Part shown: in pieces, positions 25,460-37,617 of the stretch
Numbering within the stretch: the stretch's first letter is position 1
Layout of the letters: every line of letters begins with the position of its first letter
Assembly (NCBI GenBank): GCA_033439265.1
Contig: JAVTVX010000034.1
Span: forward strand, 21,032,501-21,096,500
Reading direction: 5' to 3'
Length of the DNA: 64,000 nucleotides
From: Dillenia suffruticosa
Taxonomy: Eukaryota; Streptophyta; Magnoliopsida; Dilleniales; Dilleniaceae
The notes under the pieces: model-generated
The model's database searches: none
Told to the model about the DNA's origin: nothing
The model's input: the letters and a program-made list of their open reading frames with translations, nothing else
Translations under genes and position numbers: made by a program

Positions 25460-25905
25460 TTTTGTTAGCTGTCTTTTAAGTCAACAAACGTGGCTTGTAT
25501 TTGGATATATGCCATCGCTATTTGCATGTGTTCCACCACAACAGTCTGCCACCTGAAGATTTGATTGAGAGTCATTCAGATCTTCATACCGTTCTTTCTT
25601 GCTTGCCATTTCCATGTTACCTACATCTCCATCACACCATAAGAGTATTGACACCAGATAAACTTATCGGTATCCACCGCCTTTGTTTGTGTCTGAGTTC
25701 CTCCACCGCTAATGCCTCTTTGCTAGCTTGGGTAGTTGCTTCATATTCTGCTTCTATTATTGATATAGTCACAACTGATTCCAATTTTGAAACCCGACTT
25801 ACAGCTCCCTGAACAAGTTTAAACACATCCTCCCGTGGATTTGCTTTTCATAATATCACCGGCATAATCAAAATCAAGGTATCTAAAAAATACTGTACAC
25901 AAAAT
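25460..25905 (-). mobile_element. Ty1/copia polyprotein relic (RNase H region)
   Basis: Minus-strand translation gives the copia RNase H signature: KLESVVTISIIEAEYEATTQ, then ASKEALAVEELRHKQ. Upstream in another frame are remnants of YLDFDYAGD and KSTGG. Frame changes and stops show an old, inactive fragment. No LTRs were found next to it. Confidence 0.8.
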
Positions 25906-25924
25906 GTTCCCCAACTTAATACAG

Positions 25925-26075
25925 GGGTAGAGCGAGAATTGACATAAATGTACGCAATCTTTTCCTTATATTTTTTGTAAAAAAATCGTTTTCATGTCTC
26001 GAATCTCGAGATTATCAGAGAAATAATTCTACCATTATATCAAGATTCGTCCTTAAAAATCAATATATATACTCA
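25925..26075 (-). repeat. Au-like SINE fragment
   Basis: On the minus strand it reads GATATAATGGTAGAATTATT (A-box region), GAGATTCGAGACATG (B-box region) and TATAAGGAAAAGATTGCGTAC, the degenerate Au SINE order. It is a sister of the copy at 12.2-12.3 kb. Confidence 0.55.
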
Positions 26076-26962
26076 CAATAAAGTCTAACATGATGCAACA
26101 TCTTAGGTCCCTTCATGTATTTTAGGATCCTTTTGATATTTGTATTAAAAAATTATTTATTTAATTCCATAAATTTTAAGAGTTTGCACAATTCTTTCTA
26201 TTATATTTAAACTAAAATTGGATAATAATGTTACCCAATTCACATAAACTTCTCGACACATTGTTTTCCTTTTTTTCGAAACGTCTTAACACAACAAATT
26301 AACTAATATTTATATAAAAATATTTATCCTTTTTATATTTACAGTTTTTTCATATTTATTTATTTATTAATAATTTTTATTTTTTATATTATTTATCAAT
26401 ATGATTAATAATTACATATTTGATCATTTTATATTTTTATTTCTGATATTTTTATAAAATATCGTTTTTTTTGTATCCTTCTTGTCCATTTCTTTTTTAA
26501 GATTTTCGTTTTCATAGGATCTAAATAATGTTTGAATTTGAGCCCAAGCAAAGCTGTAGGTCCTTTTTATGTTTCTACCCTACCTGCATCCCATATTTAC
26601 CCGATGGGACTCTAGGAGCCATAAATTTAATCCTGCAGCTTACAAATTTTATTTTATTTTTTAATTTTTAAATTAGTCTTTTATTGAAGAAAAAAATTTA
26701 TTTAATTCTATAAAACAGAAAAGAAAAATAATATCAGAAAATAAGGATTAGACAGCAAATTTGGTAAAAAAGGGAAAAGGAATTTCCCGCCGAAAACAAG
26801 ATTACAAGATTTCAAAATTTAGAAAGAGCGAATGCGTTGCTGTCAGCAACGCGTCGAGTCCAACGATCTTGTACTCTGGGTTAAGCAAAAGCTAAGGCCT
26901 CAATTTTAGAAGTAGAAACAATTTGAATCCTTTCCCTTGCCTCTCTTTCTCTCTCTCAATCA

Positions 26963-26993
<31 letters not shown>

Positions 26994-27613
26994 GATCACA
27001 TAGTCAGATTTGCTCGTCTCTGGCTCTGTTTTCAAGTGCGATCACGAATTTGGAAACGTCAAATTTCAATTCTCTCTGGTACTTGCTCTCTCGTTGGGAT
27101 CAGTTTTTTTTTTTTTTTTTGAATTTTCAATTTGGGTCTATTGTGTTTGATCATTGCCCTCAAAATTTTTAGTTTTGGGGGCTTTCAGGGTTTTCTTGCA
27201 TAGTGATTGAATCTGAAATTGTTTGAAAGGACGAATTATATTCTTTTAGGGTGTGACGATTTCACAATTTTACTTTAGGTTCTTTGATAATTCTGGGCTT
27301 TGGGGTGGGTTTAATTAGGGTTTTTGAAATTATATTCTGATTTTCGAAAAGGATGAAATTACTTGATCATCCCACCCAAGATTTTTCAATTTATCCAACA
27401 TAACTAAGATTTTTGTTTGATCATCAAAACCCTAAAAGGGCAATTGTTCTTTTGTTTCATCATCATAACTAAGATTAATCTTTTAATGTCGAATTTGGGT
27501 CAAATTGTCAGTGTAGGGTTTTGATGTAAATCTGGTCCCTATTGATGTTTGAAACTTTGAATTTGGGATTTGCAATTGTTTAAGAACTAATTCTAAATTT
27601 TTTCAGATCACAG

Positions 27614-28132
27614 ATGGCTGGTAGTTTTTGGGAGGTTAATACCTGCATTCTTCTCCTTGAGACCCGGTCTGACAGGCCCAAGGAACTTGATCGCATTCTA
27701 AATTTCTGGCGAGAGAAGAAGAAATCAATGTTGAAGGAGCTGGAAGATCAGTCTGTTCATCAAATGGGTCCCTCTGAACAAGTTGAATTTAACAGTCACA
27801 CTCATATTATACGCAGCCATACCCATTTGATGAGAGACCCTGATCGTATATTGCCATTCCGCAATATACAATGCACTAGGGAATACAATGTTAGTGCCAA
27901 TAATCAATACACGGATTGCCCCACATACCCACCTTCTTGTCTTCGTCCCATTAAGTCCATTTCTGACAGAGAAGAAGCTGTGCAGTCCCCTCTGCTAGTT
28001 GATACTGCCACCGGTCCTCTCACTCCCAGGGCTGCCATTGTTGATGCCCTTGCCCCTGGCCCTTCTCTTTCTTTAACTCCTCTCTCCAAGAAAATCACTC
28101 CACTACACCTAAATTTCGATTCTCCAGTGTGA
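27614..28132 (+). CDS. Unrecognised plant protein, 172 aa (copy A)
   Basis: I do not recognise the family. The coding exon follows a clean acceptor (TTTTTTCAG at 27598-27606), so there is a 5' UTR intron with a likely donor near 27080 (CTCTG/GTACTT). The protein starts MAGSFWEVNTCILLLE, has a charged helix-like segment (PKELDRILNFWREKKKSMLK, about residues 22-41), and ends in a Ser/Thr/Pro-rich tail with LTPRAA, LTPLSKK and HLNFDS. It has no signal peptide or membrane span. Compared with copy B it lacks 57 nt between two CAGTCCCCT repeats, in frame. Retention of the frame through that deletion and many substitutions suggests it was under coding constraint. Confidence 0.7.
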   Translation: MAGSFWEVNTCILLLETRSDRPKELDRILNFWREKKKSMLKELEDQSVHQMGPSEQVEFNSHTHIIRSHTHLMRDPDRILPFRNIQCTREYNVSANNQYTDCPTYPPSCLRPIKSISDREEAVQSPLLVDTATGPLTPRAAIVDALAPGPSLSLTPLSKKITPLHLNFDSPV

Positions 28133-29169
28133 TGATAATCATGTGATTCACTAAAAAACTGTCCTTGCCCCTCCCCCTGGTTATGATGCCATCTTATTGG
28201 AAACCATGTTCTGGAGACACAAAATTTCTGCTGACAACATGCAGTTCTAAACCTGTGGAGTCTAGCGGTCAATTCTAGAGATAAGCATCTTGCCTCTGTT
28301 ACATGGATTTTCAAATATCCATTTCTCTTTGCCTGTATAATATTTTGATTTTGTGGTGCAGGTTCTCATTGACTGACGTACATACATAAATAACATAACA
28401 TAACATACATCAATAACATGTGTGGGTCGAGGGCCTACGGCTGAGGGCCAGCTTTTGAAGTAATTAAAAAGTGGCTCACCACAATGACAATTTGGGAGTA
28501 CAAAAATGGGGCCACTGTCCTATTTTCTATTTCAATGAAACTTGAGCGGACGAATACTAAGGGTGATTTCAATGATTATAGGGACAATATTAGTTAAACT
28601 ATGGTTTTAAAGAATACAGAAACGAACCCCGAACTTTTTTGCCTGTAGAGGGATGGACTTGTGAGACTGGCAGTAGCCAAATAAGAATGCAGCAGATATA
28701 TCCGGAGCTGGGAACATTTTTAACTTGCCTAGTGGGAGTGGTGCGGTGGCTTGTCATGACTATTCCATTGAGTTCTTTATGTATTTTTTGGAGCCATTTT
28801 CAGCACCTGTGCCGGGCAATATTGAAACTAAGTTGATGTGTGCCTGTATGTATTTTCTGAAGCCATTTTCATCTTCTTATTTCTTTTTTCAATATTTACT
28901 GCATTTGGTGCACGTATGTATATTTACTCCATTTTTGCATGGATAGTAATACTCTGACTCTTCGATTGGCATTCCAAGTGAGTTATGATGTGTGCAGACT
29001 CATTCCTAATGATATGGTGCTGATAGCCTAGTATAGATGGTAACATATTATTAAATGTCAGGACTCTCCTGTCAGCAGAGGATTTGATTTGATGGCATTG
29101 GTGTGCTTACTGTCCCCTGCATTGTAGCTCATAGCTTTGCCCTTCTCCAATTGCTCTGACTTGTGCTAG

Positions 29170-29421
29170 GAATACCCAAATGAACTCTGCGGTAAAGGCT
29201 GCAAAGGATCAGGAAAGGAGGTAAGACAAAGTTCAGCATTGAGGTGGTGTTCTCGTGTATCATACAGTCTCAAATTCTTTGCAGAGCAGCTGAAAGAAGA
29301 ATGTAAGTTGATAGTCGACTAGCAGAGCAGATGCAGGCTAATTTTAGTATGGGAGTCAAGGGTGCTGTACCTCTCTCCAACGAGACTAAGGCAGAAACAA
29401 AAAACTTTTGTGGGTGGGTAA
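29170..29421 (+). pseudogene. Broken exon pair downstream of copy A
   Basis: This is the counterpart of the two-exon reading frame at 37366-37617. Here the codon that is TAT in copy B is TAA, and later indels shift the frame. The GAACTCTGCGGTAAAGG exon and its splice sites are still visible. It looks like a decayed exon set of unknown origin. Confidence 0.45.
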
Positions 29422-30080
29422 CTCTCAAGCGTGCCTTGTCCTAGCCCTCAAATGAAAGAATGTCTGCTTCAAATTAGATTTATTTCAATCCTTGGCTCAC
29501 AAGAGTGTATATGCAAGAAATATATATAAAAAAAATGTGTATGCTATAGTTTGTAACTCAAAGTAGTGTTTTCTGTTTTGCAGAGTTGAAAATTTTAGGA
29601 TCTGTCTTTTCAAATTTAATCTTTTGCACATCGACAGTTGTTTATCTCATTGAATAAAATTTTCCCCCTCCAATACATTGATACAAATTGTCTGCTTGTA
29701 TAACCCTTTTGAGTGCCTTATCTTGGAATGCCAAATTCCTTTATCTTTGATGTCTAGAATACATACAGAAATTGCAAAGAACATACAGAAATCCAAGAGT
29801 CTACTACTGATTGGTTTATCATCTTAAAACAAGTGAATCAATTATGTTGAGGCAAATGAACAACCTGACCAGCTGGTGGGCTTTTGGTATGGACAAACGC
29901 AAGTTGAAGCAATAGTTTGCAAATGAAACAAAAAAGGCAAAGAGGCGGGGAGAATATCAACTCCAATGGGACCTAGAAACAGCCAAACCTAATCTTCAAT
30001 TGTTCCATTTCCTATTAGAAAGCATACTGCTTATGGACCATCATACCTAGAGAAGCAACGGTGACTATAATCACCAGCTT

Positions 30081-30244
30081 GATTTGAGCAACTTCAGCCA
30101 AAAGAAAGGACTTCGCATTTCACCTCTCGATACATCAATTTAGTTTCTGTAATCAATATTCAATGATTGCAGGGAGCACATAAAAACTGAGATCAGAATA
30201 TACTACATTTCCAACTTGACTTTACAAGACGTGCTTTGTATATA
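30081..30244. other. Short non-coding spacer
   Basis: AT-rich sequence between the duplication edge and the LINE relic. I see nothing in it. Confidence 0.4.
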
Positions 30245-30800
30245 AATTAAGAACTTAAAATGTACAAAACAGATAAAAATTGCTTTGTGATCAGATCAGC
30301 AGCTACACTCACAGATTGCCTAACATATCTAAAGTGTAAATTTGGCAGCTTTCTTTTGTGATCTCGACAATCGTTAATAATCATGCTCAAACTGATATTC
30401 AGTACTTCATCACCAGTAATAACATTGATAAGGCTCTGAACATATGATTCAACCTCTACATTTGACAAACAACTTCTTTTAATCGATCACAAAGCTTCAC
30501 AAATGCTAAGAGCCTCACGAATCCTAGCAGCCTCAGCAGCCTGGGGATCAATGATGCCGTTCACATGACCACGACCTGCCATATTCATACTTCCCATGTG
30601 GTTTCTCAGTTCCAACCAATCCTACAACCGTTGATTTGAGTGAAAATTGCCGCATGTGTTTAAGCTTCATCCATCCATTTGGAGGTGCCTTCCATCGATT
30701 GCTGTCATTGATTTGGTGGCCGGCATTGCTCTCAGTAATAGCAGTCTTTTTAACATTCTTCTACTGCAATAACACATTCATAGCAATCTTGACAACTATC
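30245..30800 (-). mobile_element. LINE ORF2 relic, RNase H-like end (first copy)
   Basis: Minus-strand translation shows scattered remains of the RVT_3/RNase H-like domain found at the 3' end of plant LINE ORF2: WMKLKHMRQF, VGLVGTEKPHGK, then a DC ... HFRYVRQSVSVAADL-type ending. Stops and shifts are frequent. It is about 90% alike, by eye, to 31.91-32.40 kb. Confidence 0.75.
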
Positions 30801-31899
30801 TCACACGTTATAAAAGCTCCAAACATGCTTGAAATTTCATTCTATACATTCCTGGAGTTCATTGTTTGTATAATTTAAGAGTTCATTGTTTTCTTTATTT
30901 CCCCACTTTCTTAATTGCTATGGGTATCTCCCTCTTCAAGTTAAACAAAATCGCATCTTGTCGTTGCTTTCTCTTCCATCTCTCCCTTTTTTTCTCCTCT
31001 CTGTCTTCAGTCTCTCAACATCTCCATTACCTCTTCCTCTATTCAATCTCTTCTTCTTTCTCAACATCTCTCTCTTCCCCATCTCTTCGACCTCTTAGTT
31101 CTGACTATCGACACACAAATCAACAATTGTAAAACCTTTTTAACGCAAGTTTTTTGCACAAAAATATTAAAGATCTTCGACCCAAAGCCAAATTCTACTA
31201 TTGACATCTTAGATGTATTCCTTTTCAGTTCTTTTTTCTTTGGTTGGGATTTTATTTTTTTATTGGTTTCTTATAATTTTCGTTATATTCGTGAATTTTA
31301 TTATTATTTTTTTTTTGTCTTTTTCTTTGTTGCCCTTGCAAAATTTTTGCTAGACATATATATATATATATATATTTATTTATTTATTTATTATCTTTAC
31401 AATAAAATAGAGGAAGGAATAAAATGATTTTTAAAATTAAATGCAATTAAATAATTTTACCAATTAATGAGAGAATTAATACAATTAACTGATTTTAGCA
31501 ACTAATAATTAGATACATTACATTTGGAATTGAGGGATTATTTTTTTTTTTTTTTCATACAACGAGATGCAACCAAGCGAGATTGAATCGGGAAGGAATG
31601 ATGAAAGTAAAGAGACTTTACCGCTTGAGCTGTTCTGAGGAACATTAAGGGATTATTGTGGTCATCCATGGGGTGATAGGCCCATGGGATCTGTAGAGTA
31701 GTCATTTTAGAATAAACAAAGTTATCAGAAAAATGTTGACTTACACCTTTGTTGTACAAACAATAAAGAATAACCTCTTCTAACGTGTTGTTTTCTTTTT
31801 TTTTTTTTGTGAATAAAGTAATATGATTAGATTTCCTTAGAATCTGGTACAGAAAAAACTTGGGGAACATCCTCCAACCTGGTAGGACCTCGCATAGAA
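30801..31899. other. Intergenic, CT-rich and AT-rich spacer
   Basis: It holds a pyrimidine-rich stretch (30.97-31.10 kb), a (TA)n run near 31.35 kb and (TTTA)n repeats. ORFs here are low-complexity. No gene is seen. Confidence 0.5.
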
Positions 31900-33430
31900 T
31901 CTGCAACTCTTATCAAGGCATCAGATCAGCAGCTGCATTCACAGATCGCCTAACATATCTAAAGTGTAAATTTGTCAGCTCTCTTTTGAGATCTCAAAAA
32001 TCATTAATAATCATGCTCAAACTGATATTCACTACTTCATTAACAGTAATAACATTGATAACACTCTGAACGTATGATTCAACCTCTACATTTGACAAAC
32101 AACTTCTTTTAATCGATCACAAAGCTTCACAAATGCTAAGAGCCTCAGCAGCCTAGGGATCAATGATGCCTTTCACATGACCACGACCTGCCACAATCGT
32201 ACTTCCCATGTGGTTTCTCAGTTCCAACCAATCCTACAACCGTTGATTTGAGTGAAAATTGCCGCATCTGTGTTAAGCTTCATCCATCCATTTGGAAGTG
32301 CCTTCCATCGATTGCTGTCATTGATTTGGTGGCTGGCATTTCTCTCAGTAATAGCATTCTTTTTAGCATTCTTCTACTGCAATAACACATTCATAGCAAT
32401 CGACTACATGTTATGAAAGCTCATCGCCAAACCACATAGTTTCTGTGCTTCCATAAGCTCCAACAAAGCATGGCAGCAAGCTCCCACATATCAGCATTCT
32501 CAAATAATAGTTAATCGATCAGTAAAAGATTGAGTATGACCTCTTATATAAAACCAACAACTGATCTATACAAATATTCTTTTGCGAAAATACAGTCAAT
32601 CAACATATGAGCTATAGATTCTTGATCACCATTATATACTGGACACGGTTTGGGCATCCACGTTATTTGCCTATAGATTAATTCTCGCAGTGAGGCACTC
32701 AGAGGCAACTCTTCACACCAAGTTCTTCACTTTGGTGGAATTTTTAATTGTCGTAACTTCTTCCAAGATGCCTGAGCCATTCTTCTAGGTGAATCCTGAT
32801 CACTTTCTTTCAGCAAGAGATAAGCATTCTTAACAGAACAGATCCCACATTTATCTTTCCACCAACAAATCTATCCCTTGTCTCCTTATGCCAATAGGAA
32901 TCTGCCTTATCAACTCTGTAGTCTCAAACCAGTCATTAAGAATATCATTCTTTGAGCAATTACCTTCCCAATTTATCAACTCAGCAACCCTCATGGAATC
33001 ACTATCTACCTGCATAGTTGTTATAACATAAGCGTTCTCAAGATTTGGGAACTGTGGGCTGTGCCAAACATTTATGCTAGAACCATCCCCAACATACCAT
33101 CAGATTCCAGATATTGATTGCGCTGCCATAATACTCTTCTAGGTATAACTTGGACTATGTCAACGTTTAGCATCAAAGAAAGATTTTCTTGAATAGCATC
33201 TAGGTTGGAGGATGCCAACCACCCAAGAATTAGGATCAATTTGAAGCTTCCATGCTCTTAAAACCAATGCCACCCAGTTCATTTCGCTTACACAATCGAC
33301 TCCAACTCATATTCATTTTTTTATTAGAACCTCACCAAAACGAATTCATCATACCCTCAAAAAGCTCAAGAGGGATAAGATAAAAGCTCATACAGAGCTA
33401 TAATTTTAGAAGTATCTCTCTACTTGCTCT
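31900..33430 (-). mobile_element. LINE ORF2 relic, reverse transcriptase C-terminus to RNase H
   Basis: On the minus strand I read GGIGFKSMEASN and, in a second frame, IDPNSWVVGILQPRCYSRK, the typical LINE segment after the reverse transcriptase. Zinc-knuckle (zf-RVT) remains follow (CPVYNGDQESIAHML), then the same RNase H-like domain as at 30.25-30.80 kb. It is inactive because of many stops. The 5' half of the element is absent. Confidence 0.8.
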
Positions 33431-34499
33431 TGAAAGAAGGTTTTTATTCCGGCCATAACATTTTTTGCTAGACTTTCTCCTTAATGAAAGCAAAGACCTT
33501 TTTGTTTTTCCTGCGAATCACGCTGGGTAAACACCCCCCCCAATACTTATCACTTTCCTCTGCATATTGAGATTCGCAAAAACCGTCACTCCCACCCTAT
33601 TTATTTACTAGCATTGATGATTTCTAATGTGTTGTTTCAATCTTCATTAATTGCTTTCTCTTCATAATGAAGAGCCTCCCGACAACAATTTGTACTTGTA
33701 GGGTTTCAGTTTTGCCCACAAATAACAAACCCATTTTCTCCCCCTTTTTTTGGGGGGAGGGGGGGGATCATGGATGGAGTTCTCAACTGTCCCACCATTC
33801 TAGTTGTCCTTCAATCTCTCCCGAGATACTCAACCATAGAAGAGGAATTTTAATAAGAATTTTGAGCAGAGTTCTCAATGCCCTCGTTCAATCATCACCA
33901 AAAAGGCTCCTATATTTGGATTTTGAGTCTTCTTCCTCTCCTACTTTCTTGCTGCTCCGTGGTTTTGTGCCACCAGAGCCAAAGCTTAGGTCACAGCCAC
34001 GATGGATTTCAAAGGGGAAAGATAGAATTAATAAAGCAGAAATAAAATTAAATGCTTAAAAAATGATGGTGGTGGATTGATGCGAGAGAAATCACAAAAA
34101 GCTTACGGATAGTTGACGCAATGGATAGTTCGTTACGTCTACTCGTCAACTTGAGTATGGAGTTGATTACATTGAGAGATCTCTATTCTTAAAATGGATC
34201 TCAATCGAGTTGACCCAAATTAATCGGGATAAATTTTCAGAAATCGAGTGATAAACCAAGTATAGGGCCCAAAAAAAAAAAAGATGTGCTCGCGGATTTT
34301 ATTGAGAGAGAAATTCAAGGTTTTTTTTTTTGGGAATTTGGGTTAGGTCGTTTTTTGCAATTAGGTTGGAAAAAGTTCTCTATTCTGTTAACGGTGAATT
34401 GAAGAGGGAAGAGGGAGAGAGAGAGAAGAGGGGGGAAAAAGAGCAAGCAATGACGGGAAGCAATAGTTCTCCGTTCCGTTAATAGTTTTTTTAGAAGAG
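33431..34499. other. Intergenic spacer with an unsupported 130-aa ORF
   Basis: An open frame at 33667-34059 has no recognisable domain, no splice context and Ser/Pro-rich low-complexity content. I do not call it a gene. A G/C-run pair (CCCCC ... GGGGGGAGGGGGG, 33740-33767) could form a hairpin. A SINE-like copy occupies 34120-34285. Confidence 0.4.
34120..34285 (+). repeat. SINE-like element
   Basis: It shares GATCTCAATCGAGTTGACCC ... TTAATCGGGATAAATTTTCA and an A-tailed end with the element at 1.55-1.77 kb. The 5' tRNA-like part is eroded. Confidence 0.45.
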
Positions 34500-35163
34500 A
34501 TGTTTATATTAAAAAAGTTTAAAAAATTATTTATTTTCGGTCTATAAAGTTCAAGAATTTGCATAATAAATTAATTAATATTTATATAAAAATATTTATA
34601 TATTTTATATTTATATATTTTTTTCATATTTAATAAATTATTTATTTATAATATTTATCTTTTATATTACTTATTTTATAATTAATAATTATATATTTAA
34701 TCATTTTAGATTCTTATTATAAAAAAAAATTATTATATTATTTTCATAAAATAATTAATATTTATATAAAAATCATTCTATTTTAATATTTATATATTTT
34801 TCACTTTTTTATTTTTTATATTTTTATAAAATATCATTTTTACGTTCATTTTGATTTTCGTACATCGAAATAATGTTTGAATTTGAGCCCAAGCCAAGCT
34901 CTAGGTCCTTTATTGAAGAAAATTTAGTCTTTTATTGAAGAAAAAATTTATTAATATCAGAAAATAAGGATTAGAGTGTATAGTTGCTTCCAAAATTGTT
35001 GTCGAATAAGGGTAAAAACGGAAAAGGAATATCCCGCCAAAGACAAGATTACTAGATTTCAAAATTTAGAAAGAGGGAATCCCTTGCTGCCACCTGTCTA
35101 ACGATCTTGTACTCTGCGTTAAGAAAAAGCTAAGGCCTCATTTTGGAAAAATCAGGAACAATT

Positions 35164-35205
<42 letters not shown>

Positions 35206-35823
35206 CTCATAGTCAGATTTGCTCGTCTCTGGCTGTGTTTGCAAGTGCGAGTACGAACTTGGAAACGGAAATTTCAATTCTCTCTGGTACTTTCTCTCTC
35301 TCTCTCTCTCATTGCGATCATTTTTTTTTTTGAATTTTTAATTTGGGTCAATTGTGTTTGATCTTTACCCTCCAAATTTTTAGTTTTGGGTGCTTTCTGG
35401 GTTTTCTGGCTTGGTGATTGAATCTGAAATTATTTGAAACGACGAATTGTATTCTTTTAGAGTTTTGTGAAGATTTCATAATTTATATGTTAGGTTCTTT
35501 GTTAATTCTGGGTTTTGGGGGTCTTGATTAGGGTTTTTGAAAATATTTTCTGATTCTCGAAAAGGGTGAAAATACTTGATAATCCCACCCAAGATTTTTC
35601 AATTTATCCAACATAACAGAGATTTTTGTTTGGTCATCAAAACCGGGCATTTTTTCTTTTGTTTCATCATCACAACTAAGATTAATCTTTGAATGTCGAA
35701 TTTGGGTTTGTCAAATTGTCATGTAGGATTTTGATGTAAATATTGTCCCTATTGATGTTTGAAACCTTGAATTTGGTGTTTGAAATTCTTTAAGAACTTC
35801 TTGTAAGCTTTTTCTGATCACAG

Positions 35824-36396
35824 ATGGCTGGTAGTTTTTGGGAGGTTAATACTTGCATTCTTCTCCTTGAGACCCGGCCTGACAGGCCCAAGGAACTTGA
35901 TCGCATTCTAAATTTCTGGCGAGAGAAGAAGAAATCAATGTTGAAGGAGCTGGAAGATCAGTCTGTTCATCAAATGGGTCCCTCTGAACAAGTTGAATTT
36001 AACAGTCACACTCATACTATACGCAGCACTACCCATTTTGTGAGAGACCCAGATCGTATATTGCCATTCCGCAATAAACAATGCACTAGGGAATACAATG
36101 CTCGTGCCAAGAATCAATACATGGATTGCCCTACATACCCACCTTGTCTTGGTCCCATTAAGCCCATTTCTGACAGAGAAGAAGCTGTGCAGTCCCCTGT
36201 GGGCCACCTTCAAACTCTACCCACTTTGCCTTCTTCCTCCCAGTTCCAGTCCCCTCTGTTAGTTGATACTGCCACCTGTCCTCTCACTCCCAGGGCTGCC
36301 GTTGTTGATACCTTTGCCCCTGGCCCTTCTCTTTCTCTAACTCCTTTCTCCAAGAAAATCACTCCACGACACCTAAATTTCGATTCTCTTGTGTGA
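35824..36396 (+). CDS. Unrecognised plant protein, 190 aa (copy B)
   Basis: This is the paralogue of the 172-aa protein at 27.6 kb, identical for its first 18 residues and with about 85-90% identity overall by eye. Its 5' UTR intron ends near 35817 (TTTTTCTGATCACAG before the ATG; an exact acceptor AG is less clean than in copy A). It has LTPRAA and LTPFSKK (possible proline-directed phosphosites), and the C-terminus has RHLNF, which fits the cyclin-docking pattern RxLxF. In copy A the Arg is Leu. The 19-residue segment VGHLQTLPTL ... (about residues 126-144) is absent from copy A. Function is unknown to me. Confidence 0.72.
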   Translation: MAGSFWEVNTCILLLETRPDRPKELDRILNFWREKKKSMLKELEDQSVHQMGPSEQVEFNSHTHTIRSTTHFVRDPDRILPFRNKQCTREYNARAKNQYMDCPTYPPCLGPIKPISDREEAVQSPVGHLQTLPTLPSSSQFQSPLLVDTATCPLTPRAAVVDTFAPGPSLSLTPFSKKITPRHLNFDSLV

Positions 36397-37365
36397 TGAT
36401 AATCATGTGATTCACTAAAAGACTGTCCTTGTCCCTCCCTCTGGTGATGATGTCATCTTATTGGAAACCATGTTCTGGAGACACAAAATCTCTACTGACA
36501 ACACGCAGTTCTAAACCTGTGGAGTCTTGCAGTCAACTCTAGAGATAAGCATCTTTCGTCTATTACATGGATTTGCAAATATTCATTTCTCTTTGCCTGT
36601 ATAATATATTGATTTTGTGGTGCAGGTTCTCATTGATATACATACATACATACAAACATACATACATACATAACATAACATAACATACATCAATAACATG
36701 TGTAGGTCACATTTTGGGCGTACAAAAATTGGGGCACCGTCCCATTTCTGTTTCAAAGAGACTTGAGCGGACAAATACCAAAGGCGATTTCAATGGTTAT
36801 ATCGACAATATTAGTTAAACTATGGTTTTAAAGAATACAGAAACGAGCCCTGAACTTTTTTGCCTATTGAGGTATGGACTTGTGAGACTGGCAGTAGCCA
36901 AATAAGAATGCTGCAGGTAATATCCGGAACTGGGAGGGTGTGGTAGCTTGTCATGCCTATTTCATTTAGTTCTTTATGTATTTTTTGAACCCATTTTCGG
37001 CATCTGTGCAGGGCAATATTGAAACTAAGTTGATGTGTGCCTGTATGTATTTTCTGAAGCCATTTTCATCTTCTTATTTCTTTTTTCCAATATTTTCCTC
37101 ATTTGGTGCATGTATGTATATTTACTCCACTTTTGCATGGATAGTAATACTCTGACTCTTCTATTGGCATTTCAAGTGAGTTATGGTGTGCAGACTCTTT
37201 TCTAATGATATGGTGCTGAGAGCATAGTATAGGTGGTAACATATTATTAAATGTCAGGACTCTCCTGCTAGCAGAGGATTTGATTTGATGGCATTGGTGT
37301 GCTTACTGTCCCCTGCATTGTAGTTCATAGATTTGCCCTTCTCCTATTGCTTTGACTTGTGCTAG

Positions 37366-37617
37366 GAATCCCCAAATGAACTCTGCGGTAAAGGCTGCAA
37401 AGGATCAGGAAGGAGGTGAGATAAAGTTCAGCATTGATGTGGTGTTCTCGTGTATCATACAGCCTCTCAAATTCTTTGCAGAACAGCTGAAAGAACAGTG
37501 TATGTTGATAGTCGACTAGCAGAGCAGATTCAGGCTAATTTTAGTATGGGAATCAAGGATGCTGAGTCTCTCTCCAACGAGACTAAGGCAGTAACAAAGG
37601 CTTTTGTGGATGGGTAA
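37366..37617 (+). other. Two-exon coding-like frame, unknown
   Basis: An acceptor (GTGCTAG) precedes a 50-nt exon, 37366-37415 (ESPNELCGKGCKGSG...), which ends AG/GTGAGA. A second exon follows TTTGCAG, 37482-37617 (TAERTVYVDSRLAEQIQANF ... KAFVDG, stop TAA). Phases match (2 then 1). It may be the 3' end of a separate gene or of a longer ancestral transcript. It sits about 1 kb after the stop of the 190-aa gene. No homologue is recognised. Copy A carries a stop in the same frame. Confidence 0.4.

Larger units (their letters stand above)
26120..30080. repeat. Segmental duplication, copy A
   Basis: About 4 kb here aligns throughout with 34.5-38.24 kb, including an AT-rich upstream flank, a CT-rich leader, a 5' UTR intron, the coding exon, the 3' region and exon-like pieces near 29.2-29.4 kb. 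The copies are in direct orientation about 8.3 kb apart. The right edge falls near GGTGACTATAATCACCA in both. Confidence 0.9.

Noticed and set aside
33667-34059. 130-aa ORF near 33.7 kb
   Set aside because: No recognisable domain, low-complexity Ser/Pro content, G/C homopolymer runs inside, and surrounding repeat debris. There is no support as a gene.
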